A stretch of 57,205 bases of DNA from Porogramme epimiltina (GCA_900155495.1 FTLJ01000205.1:1-57205), one strand, 5' to 3'. Positions 1-12,633 are shown, counted from the stretch's first letter. Notes: a model not told the origin generated them from the letters alone. Numbers and translations: made by a program.

Positions 1-1386
1 GAGTGACGGCCTAAATGTCCAACTTTGAAGAGTCTGATGTCGATGTTCCACATAATAAAACAACCAGTTGGGGCTAAATCAGCGACGACACAAGCATGCA
101 ATCATGGCCAACTTACAAGGGCAGCTAGTCTGGAGGCACCGTAGCGAGCACGCATAACACGGTCTTATAGCTTGCAGTCACTCCTCGTGTTCTCGCTGCT
201 GCGAAGGCCCGCCTACACAGCTCATCCGTATCTCAGTCAAGCCCATACATTGGAAACATAACTCTCATACCTCATTTGCCAGCACTCCGCCACGTCATCC
301 TTCCCTCTTGCCCAAGCTGCTCTTCGTCCGTGCCCACAGGTCCTCCTCCTGTCCGCTTCGCTGGCTCAAGACGTTGACCCGACGCTTGGGTGAAAAGTTT
401 TTTAACGGCGCAACAACGTCTAGTCTTGACGAGTGCGCACCGGTGGTAGCCGTTCAAGACACATTCGAGCGTGCGTTAGGGCGCCGTTTTGATGATACCA
501 CAGATCGTATATGCTACTCACCATTAGGCATAAGAATGTTATAAAGGTCCGTTTTGGTGCAGATAAGACGTCGAGACGATGAGTGAGAATGGTTGAGATC
601 CCCCGCTACTTGGAACGGTAATTGTAAGGGCGTTTGGACGCTAACGAGGAGGAGTACACTCACAGATGGATTTGATAGTCCCGTCATCGCATGTTCCCAC
701 CAGAATTAGCACACACTCCTGCTTCCGTTCTCCGTAGGGGTGATAAAGTTTCCCGTCGCATCGTCACGAGAAGTGCTCCGAGACAAAATGGGACGAAAAG
801 GACGACACCTGGAATGATAGGTGTGTTAGATATAAGGACATATATACACTTCGCGCACATGCCGTACCCAGAACACACGGAGTCTCCCGTTCTTGCGTTG
901 CCAGCACTGAAGAAAACACGACGTGTAGATACACGTAGGAGTGATTTGCCAGACCATCATGCTGCATTGGAACCGCCCTTAGGTCACATGCAACAAGGCC
1001 GCTGTCTTGACGGACATGACGAGGAAGGGGCGGAGCGTGAGTGAGGGGCCTAGCAGAGACGTAACTGGGGGAGCATAAAGCGCAAAGACAAATCGTGACA
1101 TTGGCTTCAGGGCGAAACCCGCGCAGGATCCATAAGCGCCCACGTCTTGCATTCTCTCCTTCGCTCTTACTGAAGCCTCACAGGTTCCCTCCCCCATCTC
1201 ATTCTCCTCTGGAACAAAGAAGCATTATACGGCACCCACCACTATAAGCGAGCTCCCTCCAACGCTCTCGCTATGTCCCCTTCGACTCCTCCGCTCTTTG
1301 TGGACCCCCCCTTGCATATATCCTACCACTTAGCGAGGTCAGTCCTTCGTCATTATGGCTCTCTGTGTCTGCTAACGCTCTGATAG
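1..1386. other. Left flank, no gene supported
   Basis: Several short ORFs occur here (for example near 308-544 and 691-1044), but none shows a recognisable domain, a convincing exon-intron chain or low-complexity coding bias. Part of it must hold the promoter of the zinc-finger/coiled-coil gene that begins at 1387. A pyrimidine-rich stretch at about 1140-1320 directly upstream of that gene is typical of fungal promoters. I see nothing else. Confidence 0.5.
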
Positions 1387-4020
1387 ATGCCTGATACCCC
1401 TCCAAGATCGATAGACGACTACGCCTCACACGTTGCTTATGGCGGTGAGTCACTTTCCACGTTAGCGGCCTTTCTTAATGCGAATGCTAAGTAATCTCCA
1501 TGTCAGATACTTGCCGATTCTGCGACGAGTCTCTCGCACCCGACCAAAGATGCATGCATTGCGAACTCAAGGCATCAGAGCGTCAACGCACTTCATTGAA
1601 AGCTCGTCTGGAGGCTATCAACGATAGACTGGCTTCCGTGGAGAATGAGCTGTCTGAGGAGAGCGCGGGGTCTCAATCACTGCAACGAGAGTTGCACCGG
1701 GCGAGAGAACGCATAGTGAGCATTTCGACTGTCTCTGTCCTTCCGTTGACTGGATCTAGGCAGGCATCACTCGAGAACTCCATATCGAACCTCGAGAGTG
1801 AACTAGAGCAAACCGCCGTCGCTCGGGAGGAAGCTTATCGTGCGGAGCGGAAAAAATACGAGGTACTTGAGGAGCGTTGTGATCTTCTTCGTCGGGAAAA
1901 GGTACGCTTGTCAGTCGTCTGAATCTCTGAGATACGCTAATGCAGGGTCAAGGGGCGCCTCCAAGCGTTGCTTACAGAGGCTCAAGACGATAGCAGGAAT
2001 TGGGAAGCCGTAAACGATGCCACCAACTCCCGCCTTGCCGTGCAAGAGGCGGATTTCCAAAGCAAGATTCGTTTTCTTGAGTGCGATAACGTGAGCAAAT
2101 AGTTTACAACTTGTGACGCGTCCTGACGTCTGTGCTGAGGCTTGCTTAGGCTTGCCTGTCATCCGAAGTCGTTATGCTTCGCAACCGTTGTTCTTGCCTA
2201 GACTCCCAGGTCGTCGACCTAAACGCTCGGTACGAGACCGAAACAATCAAGAGTAGCAACCTCGAGACGCAACTAGATGAAACCATCGCACATTTCGAGT
2301 CCGAGATACAAGATAAAGAAGGTTTGTGGGCTGCTTTTTCATGCGAGTTTGAGGGGCTCATCACTAGATTCCAGCGGATATACGCGCACTTGAGAGCCAG
2401 ATGAATTGCTCAGATCAGAGTTATCGCCACGCCGTCGGAAGCGCACTCGAGTTATTACCTCTCGCCATCAGTCCGCTGCCCAGGCCCGGGGACCTTGAGC
2501 GGACGGTCGTGGAAGATGATCTTCCTTTTGGTCTCGCCGTCGACGGCGGCCATCACATCGAGAACGAGGGAGGGCGGGCAGACACCGACATGGGGGCGAG
2601 CGGCCCCCTCTGCCCCCTGCCGCTTGACCCCACCACGTCCGACGAAGACCACTGCGCTGCGTACGAGGAGCCGGAGGTGGACGTAGATGGAGGGGCACTG
2701 TCTGGCCAGGTCACGTCCGACGAAGACCGCCGCATCACCGCAGGAGACCTCCCTCGCTCGACTAATGGCCCCGCCACATCCGACGAAGACCACCACACCG
2801 AGTACAAGGAACCGGAGGCGGACGCAGATGGGGGGGCGCTGTCTGGCCACGTCGCGTCCGACTACGACCGCCCCGTCGCGGCAGAAGACTTCCCTCGCTC
2901 GACTAATGGCCCCCACGAGGAACAGAAGGCGGACGCCGACGTGGGGACGCGCGGCCTCCTTTCCCCCTTGCCGTTTTTCCCCGCCACGTTCGACGAAGAC
3001 CACCACACCGAGTACGAGGAACCGGAGGCGGACGCAGATGGGGGGGCGCTGTCTGGCCACGTCACGTCCGACTACGACCGCCGCGTCGCGGCAGGAGACC
3101 TCCCTCGCTCGACTAATGGCCTCACCACATCTGACGAAGACCACACCGGGCACGTGGAACAGAAGGCGGACGCCGACATGGGGACGTGCGGCCTCCTTTC
3201 CCGCTTGCCGTTTTTCCCCACCACGTTCGACGAAGATCGCCCCACTGGGCACGAGAAACAGGCAGACGCGGGGGCAGCCGGCCTTCTCTACCTCCCGCTG
3301 CCGGGCCACGTCACGTCCGACGGAAACTATCGTGATGCAGCGTGCGACGTCCTCTACTCGCCTTACGGCTCCGCCGTGTCCAACATGTCCAACGAAGATC
3401 CATGCTGTGGGAGCGATAAGTGGCGGGCGAGCGGAGTTGGTGAGACTGATCATAGCTCAACGGACTGTTACCGTCATGTTGGAGACGACATCTACTCCCT
3501 AACGGACGGCCTTCACGGAAGTATCAACGACCAGCACATAGTGCCGCAACCGTCAACCGGCTCTACCACGGTGTTCCTTCCAAGGCCCGCGATTCAAACT
3601 CAAGGGTCACAGTCCAGTACAAGTCGGCAAGAGTATTCCCAACACCATGCTAGTGTTGCTTTTTTTCGCAGCTATGCAGCCACGGTCGTTGCGTCTCCTC
3701 CATTCGTGTCTGTCGTCGCTGCGTTGATGCCTATGCTAGTGCAACGACGACGGGCGTGGGCCGGGAGGGAATCTCCTCTTATCTTCAATGTTAGGGTTGC
3801 CGTTCTCTTCTCTGTCGTCATAGCTTTTTTCTGTGCCCTCCGCTCATTGTTTCCAGTCCCTCCCTGTATATGTCAGCCCGCGTCATGGGCTCGAGCCCAT
3901 GGTCTTCCTACAAGCTTCATGGAAGAGATAGTCGAGCTGACTCTGCTGAACCTCTGGGGGTGTGGTCCTGTATCGAGTCGCGAGGTCGCTCTATGTCGTA
4001 CATACGTTCAATTCCCTTAG
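1387..4020 (+). CDS. Zinc-finger / coiled-coil protein with acidic repeats and C-terminal membrane helix
   Basis: No family name is recognised. The chosen start (MPDTPPRS) joins through an intron at 1445-1506 to a short zinc-binding motif, C-x2-C-x11-C-x2-C (CRFC...CMHC). ATG at 1500 is an alternative start. A coiled coil follows, spread over exons separated by introns near 1716-1763, 1901-1944, 2091-2200 and 2320-2366, all GT-AG with the frame kept. The last exon runs to the stop and carries tandem acidic repeats (TSDEDHH, DADGGALSG, PRSTNG units) and then a hydrophobic helix (VLFSVVIAFFCALRSLF) near the C terminus. The product is about 750 residues and is probably anchored in a membrane by its tail. 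The zinc finger followed by a coiled coil resembles the two RING/coiled-coil genes at 31434 and 36280. The function is unknown; a scaffold or E3-like role is only a guess. Confidence 0.7.
2590..3330 (+). repeat. Intragenic tandem repeat coding for acidic units
   Basis: Within the last exon of the zinc-finger/coiled-coil gene the DNA repeats imperfectly. Units encode TTSDEDHH-type acidic blocks, DADGGALSGHV blocks and PRSTNG blocks, in a nested order of about four to five copies. The repeat is open in the sense frame throughout, and also leaves long antisense ORFs that I do not consider genes. Copy number is likely variable between strains. Confidence 0.8.
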
Positions 4021-4199
4021 TTTTAGTTAATGAAGAATGCGTTCGCTCTCACTGAAGCCGATATCTACTGATCGGTGCTTTGACAAGCCTCGTGATTTCG
4101 ATGAGCCTTGATAAACTCGTGACTTATGAGCCACGACACTTGAGGTCCAAGTTCATTCGCAGGCTCCTCGTTCTTACGACATCTTCTCTCTCAGTTTCC

Positions 4200-5850
4200 A
4201 TGGCCGCAGAATATGTCTCTTACGGCCGCCTGCTACATGCTCATAAGTCGGGTATAAGTGCCATAGCCATCAGCCCCTTCGCTAAATATGTCGCCACATC
4301 ATCGTTCGATAACGATGTCCGTGTTTGGGACCTCACGAGCCACAAGCTTGTATTCGAATTCCTTGGGAGCAGCCCAACACTGACTATTGTTTGGTACCCC
4401 CTGCGAGAAGACCGGTTATTTTGTGGGTCACAAGATGGTTGTATATCTATCCTCATGCTTGCTGTGGTGAGTACCGCCCTCAGGCTTGCTCCTGAGCCCC
4501 GGCATAATAAATTTTCCTCACTGGGGCCCGTCACTAACAATTCGTCCTATAGGACTGCATCAGAGTTCGGGGTTTTCATGCACATAACTATCCGGTAGAG
4601 TGCATCGCTGTGAACGGTTCTCGAGTCGCCACAGGGGCTCACCGGGAGCTGCGGATTTGGGAATGGACGATAAAGGGTAGGTCTCTGATCCCCTTCGTCG
4701 CTCTGCCCGTATTTTAACGTATATCCCGTTGGCTGCTCTTGCTATTATCAGGACCTTGGAAGCTCCTCACAGACCTTCCAGAGCCTTTGAACTCTGTCCA
4801 TGCGGTTCCTGAAGGAACAGAAATCATAATAACGAGTATACATTGGCTATGTTCGAGAAGTGCTCTTATTGTCACGTACCTTCACCATGGCGTTGCGTGC
4901 GTTTTATCAGACTTTAATTGCTTAAAGAGATCAATCTCACGGGATGCGGCAAGCCAGGTTCTTCGACACGGATTCTTGGATGTGCGCACGTACTCTTCGG
5001 ATCGACGGCCAGATGTAAGCACGATCGTATATTTTTCTGCGGAACCGTAACATATCTGTGGTATTTCTTGTAACAGTGCGCGTGCAAGCCTCGATGACAA
5101 AGAAGAGTCTCTTGTCACATGTAACCTTACTACTGGGTTCGATCTCTACTCCTTAAGTTCAGGAAGCCTGGTGAAAGTTTTCGGACAAGAGTTCCGCGAG
5201 AAGCGAGCAATCCCAGTGCTTTTCATAGAAGGGGGAGAAGCTATCATCGGAGGCACAATGGTCGGAGAGGTTAACACATGGGATACAAGCACTGGTCGAA
5301 AAAGCCAAACCCTATTCCACGCCAGTGAGTGGACATTGAGAGTGGTACTGATCCTGACGCATACTGATCAGGGCATTTCGTGCTAGGTCACGGGTATTTC
5401 GTCCTTGCTATCGACGTAGGTCCACTCCCCGCTCTTGCGAACATAGTAGTTGATAAAAACGACGCAGGCTTGTCAGGATCGCGAAAGAAACCGCTCTATC
5501 ATTGCTACGTCTAGCTTCGAGCACGGGGACTGGAATATCGATCTATGGACAAAGAAAGGACCTAGTAGGTTTCTACAAGGCATCACTCGATGTTATCCTC
5601 ACATTTCTCGAAGCTAGGGCATCCACTAGCGAACAGGCTTCTCAAACTGAAGCTGCAGAGAACTCAGGAATGGCGAGGAATAAAGAGGTGCGTCATCAAG
5701 GTTGCGCTACATGCACAGGATAGGACGTCGTTCATCTGACCATTAAATTAGCCCTCGCGTGGGATCAATCAACGAGGGGGGGGCACTCAATTTGTGACGT
5801 TGTTGATTATAATCGGCGTGTTGGTGGGATTGTATTCGCTTTGCTCTTGA
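4200..5850 (+). CDS. WD40-repeat protein with C-terminal membrane helix
   Basis: The start is ATG at 4200 (MAAEYVSYGRLLHAH). The first exon holds two clear WD40 blades (SGISAIAISPFAKYVATS then DNDVRVWD). Later exons give further blades (RVATGAHRELRIWEW, SLVTCNLTTGFDLYSL, EAIIGGTMVGEVNTWD, SIIATSSFEHGDWNIDLW). GT-AG introns of about 45-90 bases separate them; the largest are at 4467-4552 and near 5026-5077. The last exon starts at about 5752 and reads in frame into a hydrophobic tail (FVTLLIIIGVLVGLYSLCS) just before the stop. About 400 residues are expected. A second copy of the same architecture lies on the minus strand at 24321-25754. WD40 propellers usually bind protein partners, and the tail implies tethering to a membrane, probably facing the cytosol. 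No break was seen; the junctions near 4890-4930 are the least certain. Confidence 0.8.
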
Positions 5851-7731
5851 GCGGATGTGGTACTCCTGATTGTAGCGAGCCTATCCAAGAAGCTCGTTCT
5901 AGACTTACTGTTTTGCGCATATGTATGGGTACGATCGCGGGGTTCTGGGCTATGCTATGATACTCCGATCGGGGAGGGAAGAGGTCCACTGCCCGTAAGA
6001 CCGCTCATGACTACTAGGCCTAAGGCCTCCCAGCCCCATGCTCGGCTATGCTCGGAGCGACGAGACCCATCTGCTAGAGGATCACGACTGTTGGTGATCG
6101 CAAAGGTAAGAAACGACTAAGAAATACATGCTGTGGGCTGCTACTGTACGTTGAACTCCATATAGCCGACGAGCCGGTGGGCGCGAGCAGATGCCCTCTA
6201 GCCGATGAACCATACGTCTTCATCTGCTTGCATCAACCGTCTTCGGCTACATTCACACACAGCTAACAAGCAAGTATATTATCGTGCAATCAAATATATT
6301 CAGGGGGATGTAATCTGGCTGCAGCGCAGTACAATACTCTGCTACGTGACATAATATAGACCCTGTCGGCGTTTTGCACGTGCGGAGGAAAAGGTCGGTG
6401 TGGGACGACTCATGGTGCCGCCTGTACTCGTGCATGAGCACGAGTGTGTAGTCGGTACTGTCCACCGGCGGCCATCGAAGTCCTCGAACACAGGCGCACT
6501 GTGCGCGGATGCATCTTCGACCTGCACGCGTACTCCCCACTCCTCGCACTTGAGGGCGAGTGTGAGTACCGTGCTCTGCGCGATGGGAGGCGACGAGGTG
6601 CGGCGGGTGTGAGAACAGCGATGAGCCTCGGGTGGCTTGGGAGGGAGTAGGCGGGGGCTTACCGTGCTCGAGCTTGAGCGCGGCGATCGCTCAGTGGTTG
6701 TTGCGTCGCTTGCGTGAGCCTAGGGGAGGTGGTTTGGCATGCAATTTTGCGTTTCAGGTCCGAGCGGTCGCGCATGTGCATATGGTGTGGGCGTAAAGTC
6801 GACAAGCACGTCACGAACATGCCGATCGGGGATAGGAGGTGTGTAGGAAGTGCACTATGAGTGAAGGGGAAGCGGGGAAGCGGGCTTGCTTATCTGAAGC
6901 GGTACTCCACAATGAGTGGAGACACTGTGAATGTCCGCTTTGGTGTGTTGATTTCCGGGGCCGTCTAACGAGCAAGGAGTAGAGAGTAGGGAGAGGCAGT
7001 GGCCTCCTCGTTGCCGAGCCTGCGGGGCAGGTCCAGCTGGAGCGGAGCGCCAGAGTGGCCCACGTGACCTGTTTCCTCGCCCATTTTCCTCCTCCTCCGG
7101 TCGTTCTCGTCTCCGATCCCGCACTATATCGTTCAAAATAACAGCAATGATCACTTCTCTCACTTCTTCGTACATACCCTCCATCCCATTCTCGCTTGCA
7201 TAGACAGTTTCACAATTGCTGTACAATACAAACCAAGTCGGCTAGATAAGTCGTGGTGCACTGGACGTCGTTGATCGAGCTTCGCATCAGCACCCGGCAT
7301 GCACGCTCAGGCTCACCATGACGCAAACGAGCTTGCCCACCCGGGGACTCACCATGCGCTGTGTCTCGGGCCCACCAGGTTCAGCCCCACCTCTTTGTTC
7401 GTGCGACTGACGAGGCTGGGATGGGTACCGTGGGGAGCGCACTGCGGCCCATATTGGGCGGAGTTGACTCTGGTGAGGTGACCCAGTGTATGTTTCCTTC
7501 CTCTCTCCTAGCTCATATCATTCAATGTGAGCTCACTAAAGCTTCATACCTCGTTGTAGATCAAAGTTGACATTGGCGCCGTCTGGCCCAGCTTCTATTG
7601 AGCCTACACAACACCCCCGGCGAGTCAGAGAGCATTGGTATTGAGTACGTAAGCTCTTTCTAGCTAGCTCTGCTCGACTCTGGCTCACATATATGCACAG
7701 GCTAAGCGATCTTAATCCTTATTTTTGCGTT
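5851..7731. other. Intergenic, no gene supported
   Basis: Short ORFs on both strands (for example 6253-6549 and 6855-7226 on minus) have no recognisable domain and no convincing exon chain. The stretch sits between the WD40 gene and a broken membrane-protein fragment and is probably repeat-derived. I see no RNA gene in it. Confidence 0.4.
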
Positions 7732-8340
7732 TATCTCGATCCCGTTTCGAGTCTGGGTGCTGCCAGAGCACTTCTGCACGCCTCTCCCCGTCAAAAGCGT
7801 CATCATGACCGTCACGACGTTCTACATCTTCATCTGGGCTCTATACGAAAGTTCACGTATCATGTGAGTACGCCCCAGTCTACTCCAGCCTGCCTTCCAC
7901 TCAACACCAGCTGTGATTCAGGATCTACAAGTTCGATCCCTTCTTCGTCCTCATCTGGTTCTTTAGTGCAATCCTTGTCATTTACACGGCGCGTGTCGCA
8001 ACGATGCTCAACTTGTTTCCACTGCAACATATGCTATCCTCATCTTTGTCTATATACGCTTTATGCTCAACAGCATTGTCCCCGTGCGTCATACCTATAA
8101 CCTCCGCATGCGCGTCGTACTCACATACTCTCATCGCCAGATGATCCGCGCCATTATGACTTCCGAATCACGACGCAACGCGCAACCCTCGGTCAGCAAA
8201 CTCTCTCGCGCGGATGTTGACCGCATCCCACTCGTGCTCTATATCCCACCTCCACCCGAGGACCCCCTGCAAGCCCCACAACCCCGGTCCCATACACCTT
8301 CAGTCCCAACCTCACTCCGCCCCGCCGCCGCCCCTCGGTA
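7732..8340 (+). pseudogene. Broken fragment of a polytopic membrane protein
   Basis: Three hydrophobic segments can be read in order on the plus strand: SVIMTVTTFYIFIWALY, then after a GT-AG intron (about 7864-7920) FFVLIWFFSAILVIYTARV, and then YAILIFVYIRFMLN followed by a basic cytosolic stretch. Between the second and third segments (about 8027-8032) the frame shifts by two bases without a usable intron, so this copy is damaged. Beyond RIPLVLYIPPPP the frame ends at 8341. It resembles the N-terminal half of transmembrane RING-type proteins of basidiomycetes, but no RING is present here and that assignment is tentative. It looks like a captured or decayed gene piece. Confidence 0.55.
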
Positions 8341-9110
8341 ACTTCATCGCGTACGCACTCCAGCGTACGCACCTCTGCTCCTCCATCTCGTTCGTCGCCC
8401 TCTAGTTCTTGAAGGGCCACGGGCCGTATCCCTCGTACGTTCTCCCCCTCCGCTACTACCGTACACGCCGGCGCCCCGCCGTACTCGGTGTAGAGTCGTC
8501 GCCCCACACCCCCGTGTCATCCATCCCATCGTCAATGCCACCCGCATCGCCCGGGCTGCCCTCAATACCACTCGGGTACGAGCACCAGATGGAAGCGTCC
8601 CCGGCCGCGGCGTCGCACGTCCCCATCACCACCTCGCCAGCAGTTGCCTTCCATGCAAGGACCACACCGCCTGCGCCCACGGTCCCCGCAGTGCTCAAGA
8701 ACAGTCACTGTATTAACGGTCCTACCCGCGGGTCACCCCTCCAAGGATGTCGACCCTCCGATACCCCCGACACCCGGCGCCAACACCCCTACCCTCCGCC
8801 CACCCCTGGGTGCACCGGTACAGGTTTTGGCGGGTACGGGTACGGGTGGGACATCCGGCACCCACGGGTACACCTGTGGTGATCACTAAGCTATTCCACC
8901 GTCCTTCAATTTCGGTTTGTTGGACAAGGTAATCATCAGTGGGCCTTCAAGGGCCGAGGCCCAACAACGTGTGTACAACGAGCTCATTTGTGCACGTGAG
9001 ACTATCCTTCCAGGCGAGCCTTGAAAATCTCCTTTGTTATCGTCTCAGTATTCTTAACAGCCAGTCCAGTCATATCATTCTCTCAAACGATCCGCTACCG
9101 CCACTGCATC
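8341..9110. other. Proline-rich low-complexity DNA and leader of the next gene
   Basis: From 8341 to about 8890 the DNA is C-rich and encodes Pro/Thr/Ser-rich shadows in all plus frames, possibly the decayed continuation of the membrane-protein fragment. From about 8890 to 9110 it becomes AT-richer and probably serves as promoter and 5' leader of the gene starting at 9111. No independent gene is supported. Confidence 0.4.
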
Positions 9111-10313
9111 ATGGACTCTACCTCAACCCATATCAACATCAGCCTCTGTGCCCCCGTTGTGGTTTTTTTACTCTTGTGCTGTCGGTTGAAACGACGGACA
9201 CGACGGGCTCCACGTCCCTTTGTGGTGCAACAACCCTTCGACAATCGCCCAATTGGGGGCCCCATTGAGGTCCCTCGCCGACGTACTGTTCCTGGGTGAG
9301 TGGTTCAACGAGACTGTTGGATACTCGATGTACTGACGTAGGTTGCAGGGAACATTACCAACGTCGGTTGACGCACGCGATTGTGGATCCCGAATACATT
9401 GTCATCGAAGACCTTGAAGACACTGTAGTCGAGAGACATCAAGACGTAGTCGTCGTCGACGAGACCCCGATTGCTAGTGGCTCGAAGGGAAAGAGTCGCG
9501 TGATGGAGGATGTCTTCTATAGCGACGACGGTGCCGGTGAACGCAATGCGTTTCGCAGCGAGGGAGAGGATGAGGGAGGGAGTGGCCTGGAGTCTGCATC
9601 TGGTGCCCTTCATCGATTTCACTCTCTCGTTCCCCACGGCTCTACACAGGGTACATCTAGTCCCTCTCAATCGTCGTCGACGTCCAGCAACAATGCTCAG
9701 GTCACAGTCCTGTCTGCACGGGGCAGACCGCTGAGCCTTGCAATCTCCGCTGACATCCGACGTCGCTCCATGAACTCCGCTTCAGATTCAAACATATCTG
9801 GACTTTCGGTGTGTCCCCCGTTTATGTATCACATCATTTCGCTGACCGAGGATGCAGCCACGCTACAAGAGGACCAAGAAGGTCGCGTTCAAACGCGGCG
9901 AGTTGGCGCAGACAGTCACCTGGTTCTGGTACCTGTCGGAGGGTCAGTCGTTGATCGACGCGCCCCCATACCCTAACGACTCGGTCCCTGAGGATGAGCT
10001 TCGCCCGGATGATGTCTTCTACCATCGTCTGCTCGATGGCAAAGCGTGCCAGCTATGGCTGTGGACCATTCCTGAAACAGGCGATCGCCACACCTGGGTC
10101 CCTGCCAGAGTGGGATACTGCCGCAAAGACGGTTTGTACCTCGCCATCACTCCAGCCTCCCAGGAGATCACTTGGGTTGGAGCGCACAGGTTCACCTACT
10201 ATATGAAAGGTGCGCTTAATAGTACAATTCCTCTCATAGACAGAATGGTGGCCTCACAACTCTTTGTAGAGGATGGTGTGTTGGATGCGTTGGAGGCTTC
10301 TCACACGACCTGA
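9111..10313 (+). CDS. Membrane protein with C-terminal QLWVW-type domain (copy 1)
   Basis: No known family is recognised. ATG at 9111 gives a short N terminus, one hydrophobic helix (CAPVVVFLLLCC) and then a basic stop-transfer stretch (RLKRRTRR), so a signal-anchor protein is likely. After an intron (about 9298-9350) comes an acidic and Ser-rich disordered middle. A second intron (about 9810-9851) leads to a globular C-terminal domain of about 110 residues with TVTWFWYL, DDVFYHR, CQLWLW, GYCRKDG and TWVGAHRFTYY. A third short intron (about 10210-10240) precedes the stop. All introns are GT-AG and the frame stays open. The C-terminal domain is shared with genes at 28035-29083 and 55006-56475. 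Its pattern of alternating aromatic and polar residues suggests a beta-rich fold; the role is unknown. Confidence 0.7.
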
Positions 10314-10529
10314 CGTCTTGCCTGAGGGCGCGAGTCGCTGCAAGACGGGTGGGTGAAAGCCTTGGAAATTCGTTAGGTTTGATGGTTGTAAAACCTGCTC
10401 TAGATGCCTCTGTATGCGTAATGAAACATTGTCTTCTTCCTTTCCTTTCTGGTACTGGGGGACTGCTTCGAATCATCCTTTCCGTGTAGTACGCTTCTAG
10501 TGGTCTCGAAGCATCAGTAGATCCCGGAT

Positions 10530-10640
10530 TAACAAAAAGCACTTAAACGTACTTAAATCCGCATTTAAGCGGTTTGAGTAGATCTAAGCACTAACCCTAA
10601 GCAGTGTCTAAGCAACTTAAACAACTTAAGCCGGCTAAGT
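10530..10640. repeat. TTAAG-rich subterminal-type repeat tract (left)
   Basis: The stretch is built of short motifs such as GCACTTAAAC, CTTAAATCC, TTTAAGCGGTTT, CTAAGCA and AACTTAAG in both orientations. A related tract lies at about 13226-13350, which shares TAAGCGGTTT. Together they bracket about 2.7 kb that contains broken host-gene pieces, so they may be the subterminal repeats of a DNA transposon. No target-site duplication was established. Confidence 0.45.
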
Positions 10641-10749
10641 AGCCCATGCTGCAGCCGTGCTACAATGCCTATATGCATCGGTTCCATGTCATATATTGAG
10701 TGAATACCATGAACTAGTACATTCATAGGGTCTAACTACGTCCTGGATA

Positions 10750-11110
10750 TGCTCCGTGCAGCGCGCGCTCGTGCGCCTCCAGGCGGACTGCGCGAGCCGT
10801 GTGCTCGTGCCCGCGTTCTATCGCTACCTCCAGGCGCAGGACGGAGGTGCGTGTCTGCATGCGTGCCTGCGTACGTGCGTGCAGGGCGGGACCCTGTCTG
10901 TCTGGGGGGCCCACCGCCGCTGTCACTTTGCCTTTGGGGACGGCAGCGACGCTGACAGGCGGGGCGGCGGCGAGACGTGTGCGCAGAGAAATAGGTTGGG
11001 GGCGCGAAGGCGTTCGCGAACGCTATCGAAGCCTTTGTGACGCTCTTCGAGCGCGCGGAGCGGGAAGGGTGCACGGCGTATGGCCTGTGGAACGAGTGCG
11101 GCTCCCTCAG
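10750..11110 (+). pseudogene. Fragment of a glutathione S-transferase C-terminal domain
   Basis: Two pieces of a GST alpha-helical domain can be read. The first includes ALVRLQADCASRVLVPAFYR and YLQAQD at about 10756-10846. The second, in another frame, includes AFVTLFERAEREG and YGLWNE at about 11005-11095. In GSTs of this kind the two belong to one domain; here about 150 unrelated bases and a frame change separate them, and the N-terminal thioredoxin-like domain is missing. The fragment lies between the TTAAG-rich tracts. The GST assignment rests on the characteristic helix sequence and is fairly secure; it cannot be functional. Confidence 0.65.
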
Positions 11111-12630
11111 GAGGCGGGGCGTCGGGCTCGCAGCCCGCAGGCCGGGAGCGGCTGGTCCGCGGCGGTGTAGTCATTGCGATGGACCCTATGCGAGAGAAGT
11201 CATTAGTGTTAAAGTTTCAATGCCTCAGTCGGTTGAATGAACGTACAAGATCTCATTGCAGGGCCATAGGTGGGGCGATGGCGACGTTGTACGAGGAGGC
11301 ACTCGTGCGGTCCCGAGTGAGCTTGATGCTACCGCACTGCAAGAGAGAGGTCATCAGGATGCGCAGGACGAAGGATCGAGAGGATGCATACCGAAGTGAT
11401 CTCGGGGGTAGAGACGATGAAGTCGGCGAGAGCTCCCTGGATAACGGGTGCGAAGAAGAGAGTGACGGAAACGAGTGGAGTACATCGATCGGCGACGTAC
11501 AAGAGAGTGGAGCAGGGATATTCATAGGGTTCTACCATGAGTTAGCAAGCTACAGGAAGAGTTAGAAACGCACCTTCAACCGTTGTATATAGATGTTCCG
11601 TGAGCCTCAATGTCGTCCTCACCCTCCTCATTCTCCAGGGGGGAGCACGTCCAAAAGCATGATCTTCTCCCATAGCAGTTTGGTCGCGATATCCGAGCCT
11701 TCGTCGACATAAAGTCAGAGGGGAGAAGAAGCAATGGTACAAGGAATGTTAGATATGTGTATGCGTCGGAAGAGATCAGAATACTCACCCATCCTCGAGC
11801 TGCTCGACCTCAATGCCACCCCGTCGACTCCCTCCCGCTCGGCAAATAGACGTGTTCTCCTGCGTGAGCACTATGTGGTGGCGGGTGGCGGAAGGGAAGA
11901 CGACGGACTGCCCGGGGACGAGTTGCGGTTCGGTTAAAGCTGGCGCAGATACTTGGGCGCTTCTTACTTGTCTTCCGCACGTCTCCTTCTGTTCATCACC
12001 TTCGTGTGTCCCTCTCCCCACCACCCGTCTTGTGTCGCCGTTAGGCATCTGCCCCACTCGTGAATTCTGCCTCCACCACCATCAAATCCGCCGCCCTCAT
12101 ACCCCGTCCCCCTACAGAGCTGCCACCCTCATGGCTACTGCAGCACCTCCAGATGTAACGGGTACCCAGGTACGTCACTGCGCAAGCTCCACCCTGCCAC
12201 ACTCTCACCGCCAGCAGTCGGCGAAGGGGAAGGAAGTCGCGGCGGAGCTACAGAGTGCCCAGCTTGCAGAGGGACACGGACACGCAGAGAACGAAAAGAG
12301 CCAGCCCGTCGGCAACTAGTCCTCACCTAACGACCTCGGGAACGCGAGCACCTCGGACCACACCGCAACGCCCCTCTGTCCCATTGGGTGAGGTGGGAAC
12401 AGGTACGGGTGGGGGCCAGCATGGTACAGGGTAGAGTTGCCGAGCTCACCTCCATCGTCCAGATGGTGTACCCCACCATCCGCGACGTCCTCTGTCTCGC
12501 TGAGTGAGTAGCTACTCATCCCTACTATCCCTACCCCCTGTCTTCTTTTGGCGCATAAGAGCCGCGCCTCTCCCATTGTCCGCTCTGCGCCTCTCAAAAT
12601 ACACCCACGCTGACCCCACCCCCCGCCTGC
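11111..12630. other. No gene supported; small repeat near 11985-12060
   Basis: ORFs on both strands (for example 11080-11565 and 11813-12319) have no recognisable domain. The stretch at about 11940-12060, read on the minus strand, matches 29450-29600 on the plus strand; both contain CTTGGGCGCTTC near an inverted ACAAGT/ACTTGT pair, so this is one copy of a small dispersed repeat. The rest is probably decayed DNA within the element bracketed by the TTAAG-rich tracts. Confidence 0.4.
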
Positions 12631-12633
12631 GCA

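Noticed and set aside
2455..3453. Minus-strand ORF of 332 codons
   Set aside because: It is the antisense shadow of the repeated acidic exon; its composition mirrors the repeat units and it has no start context or introns.
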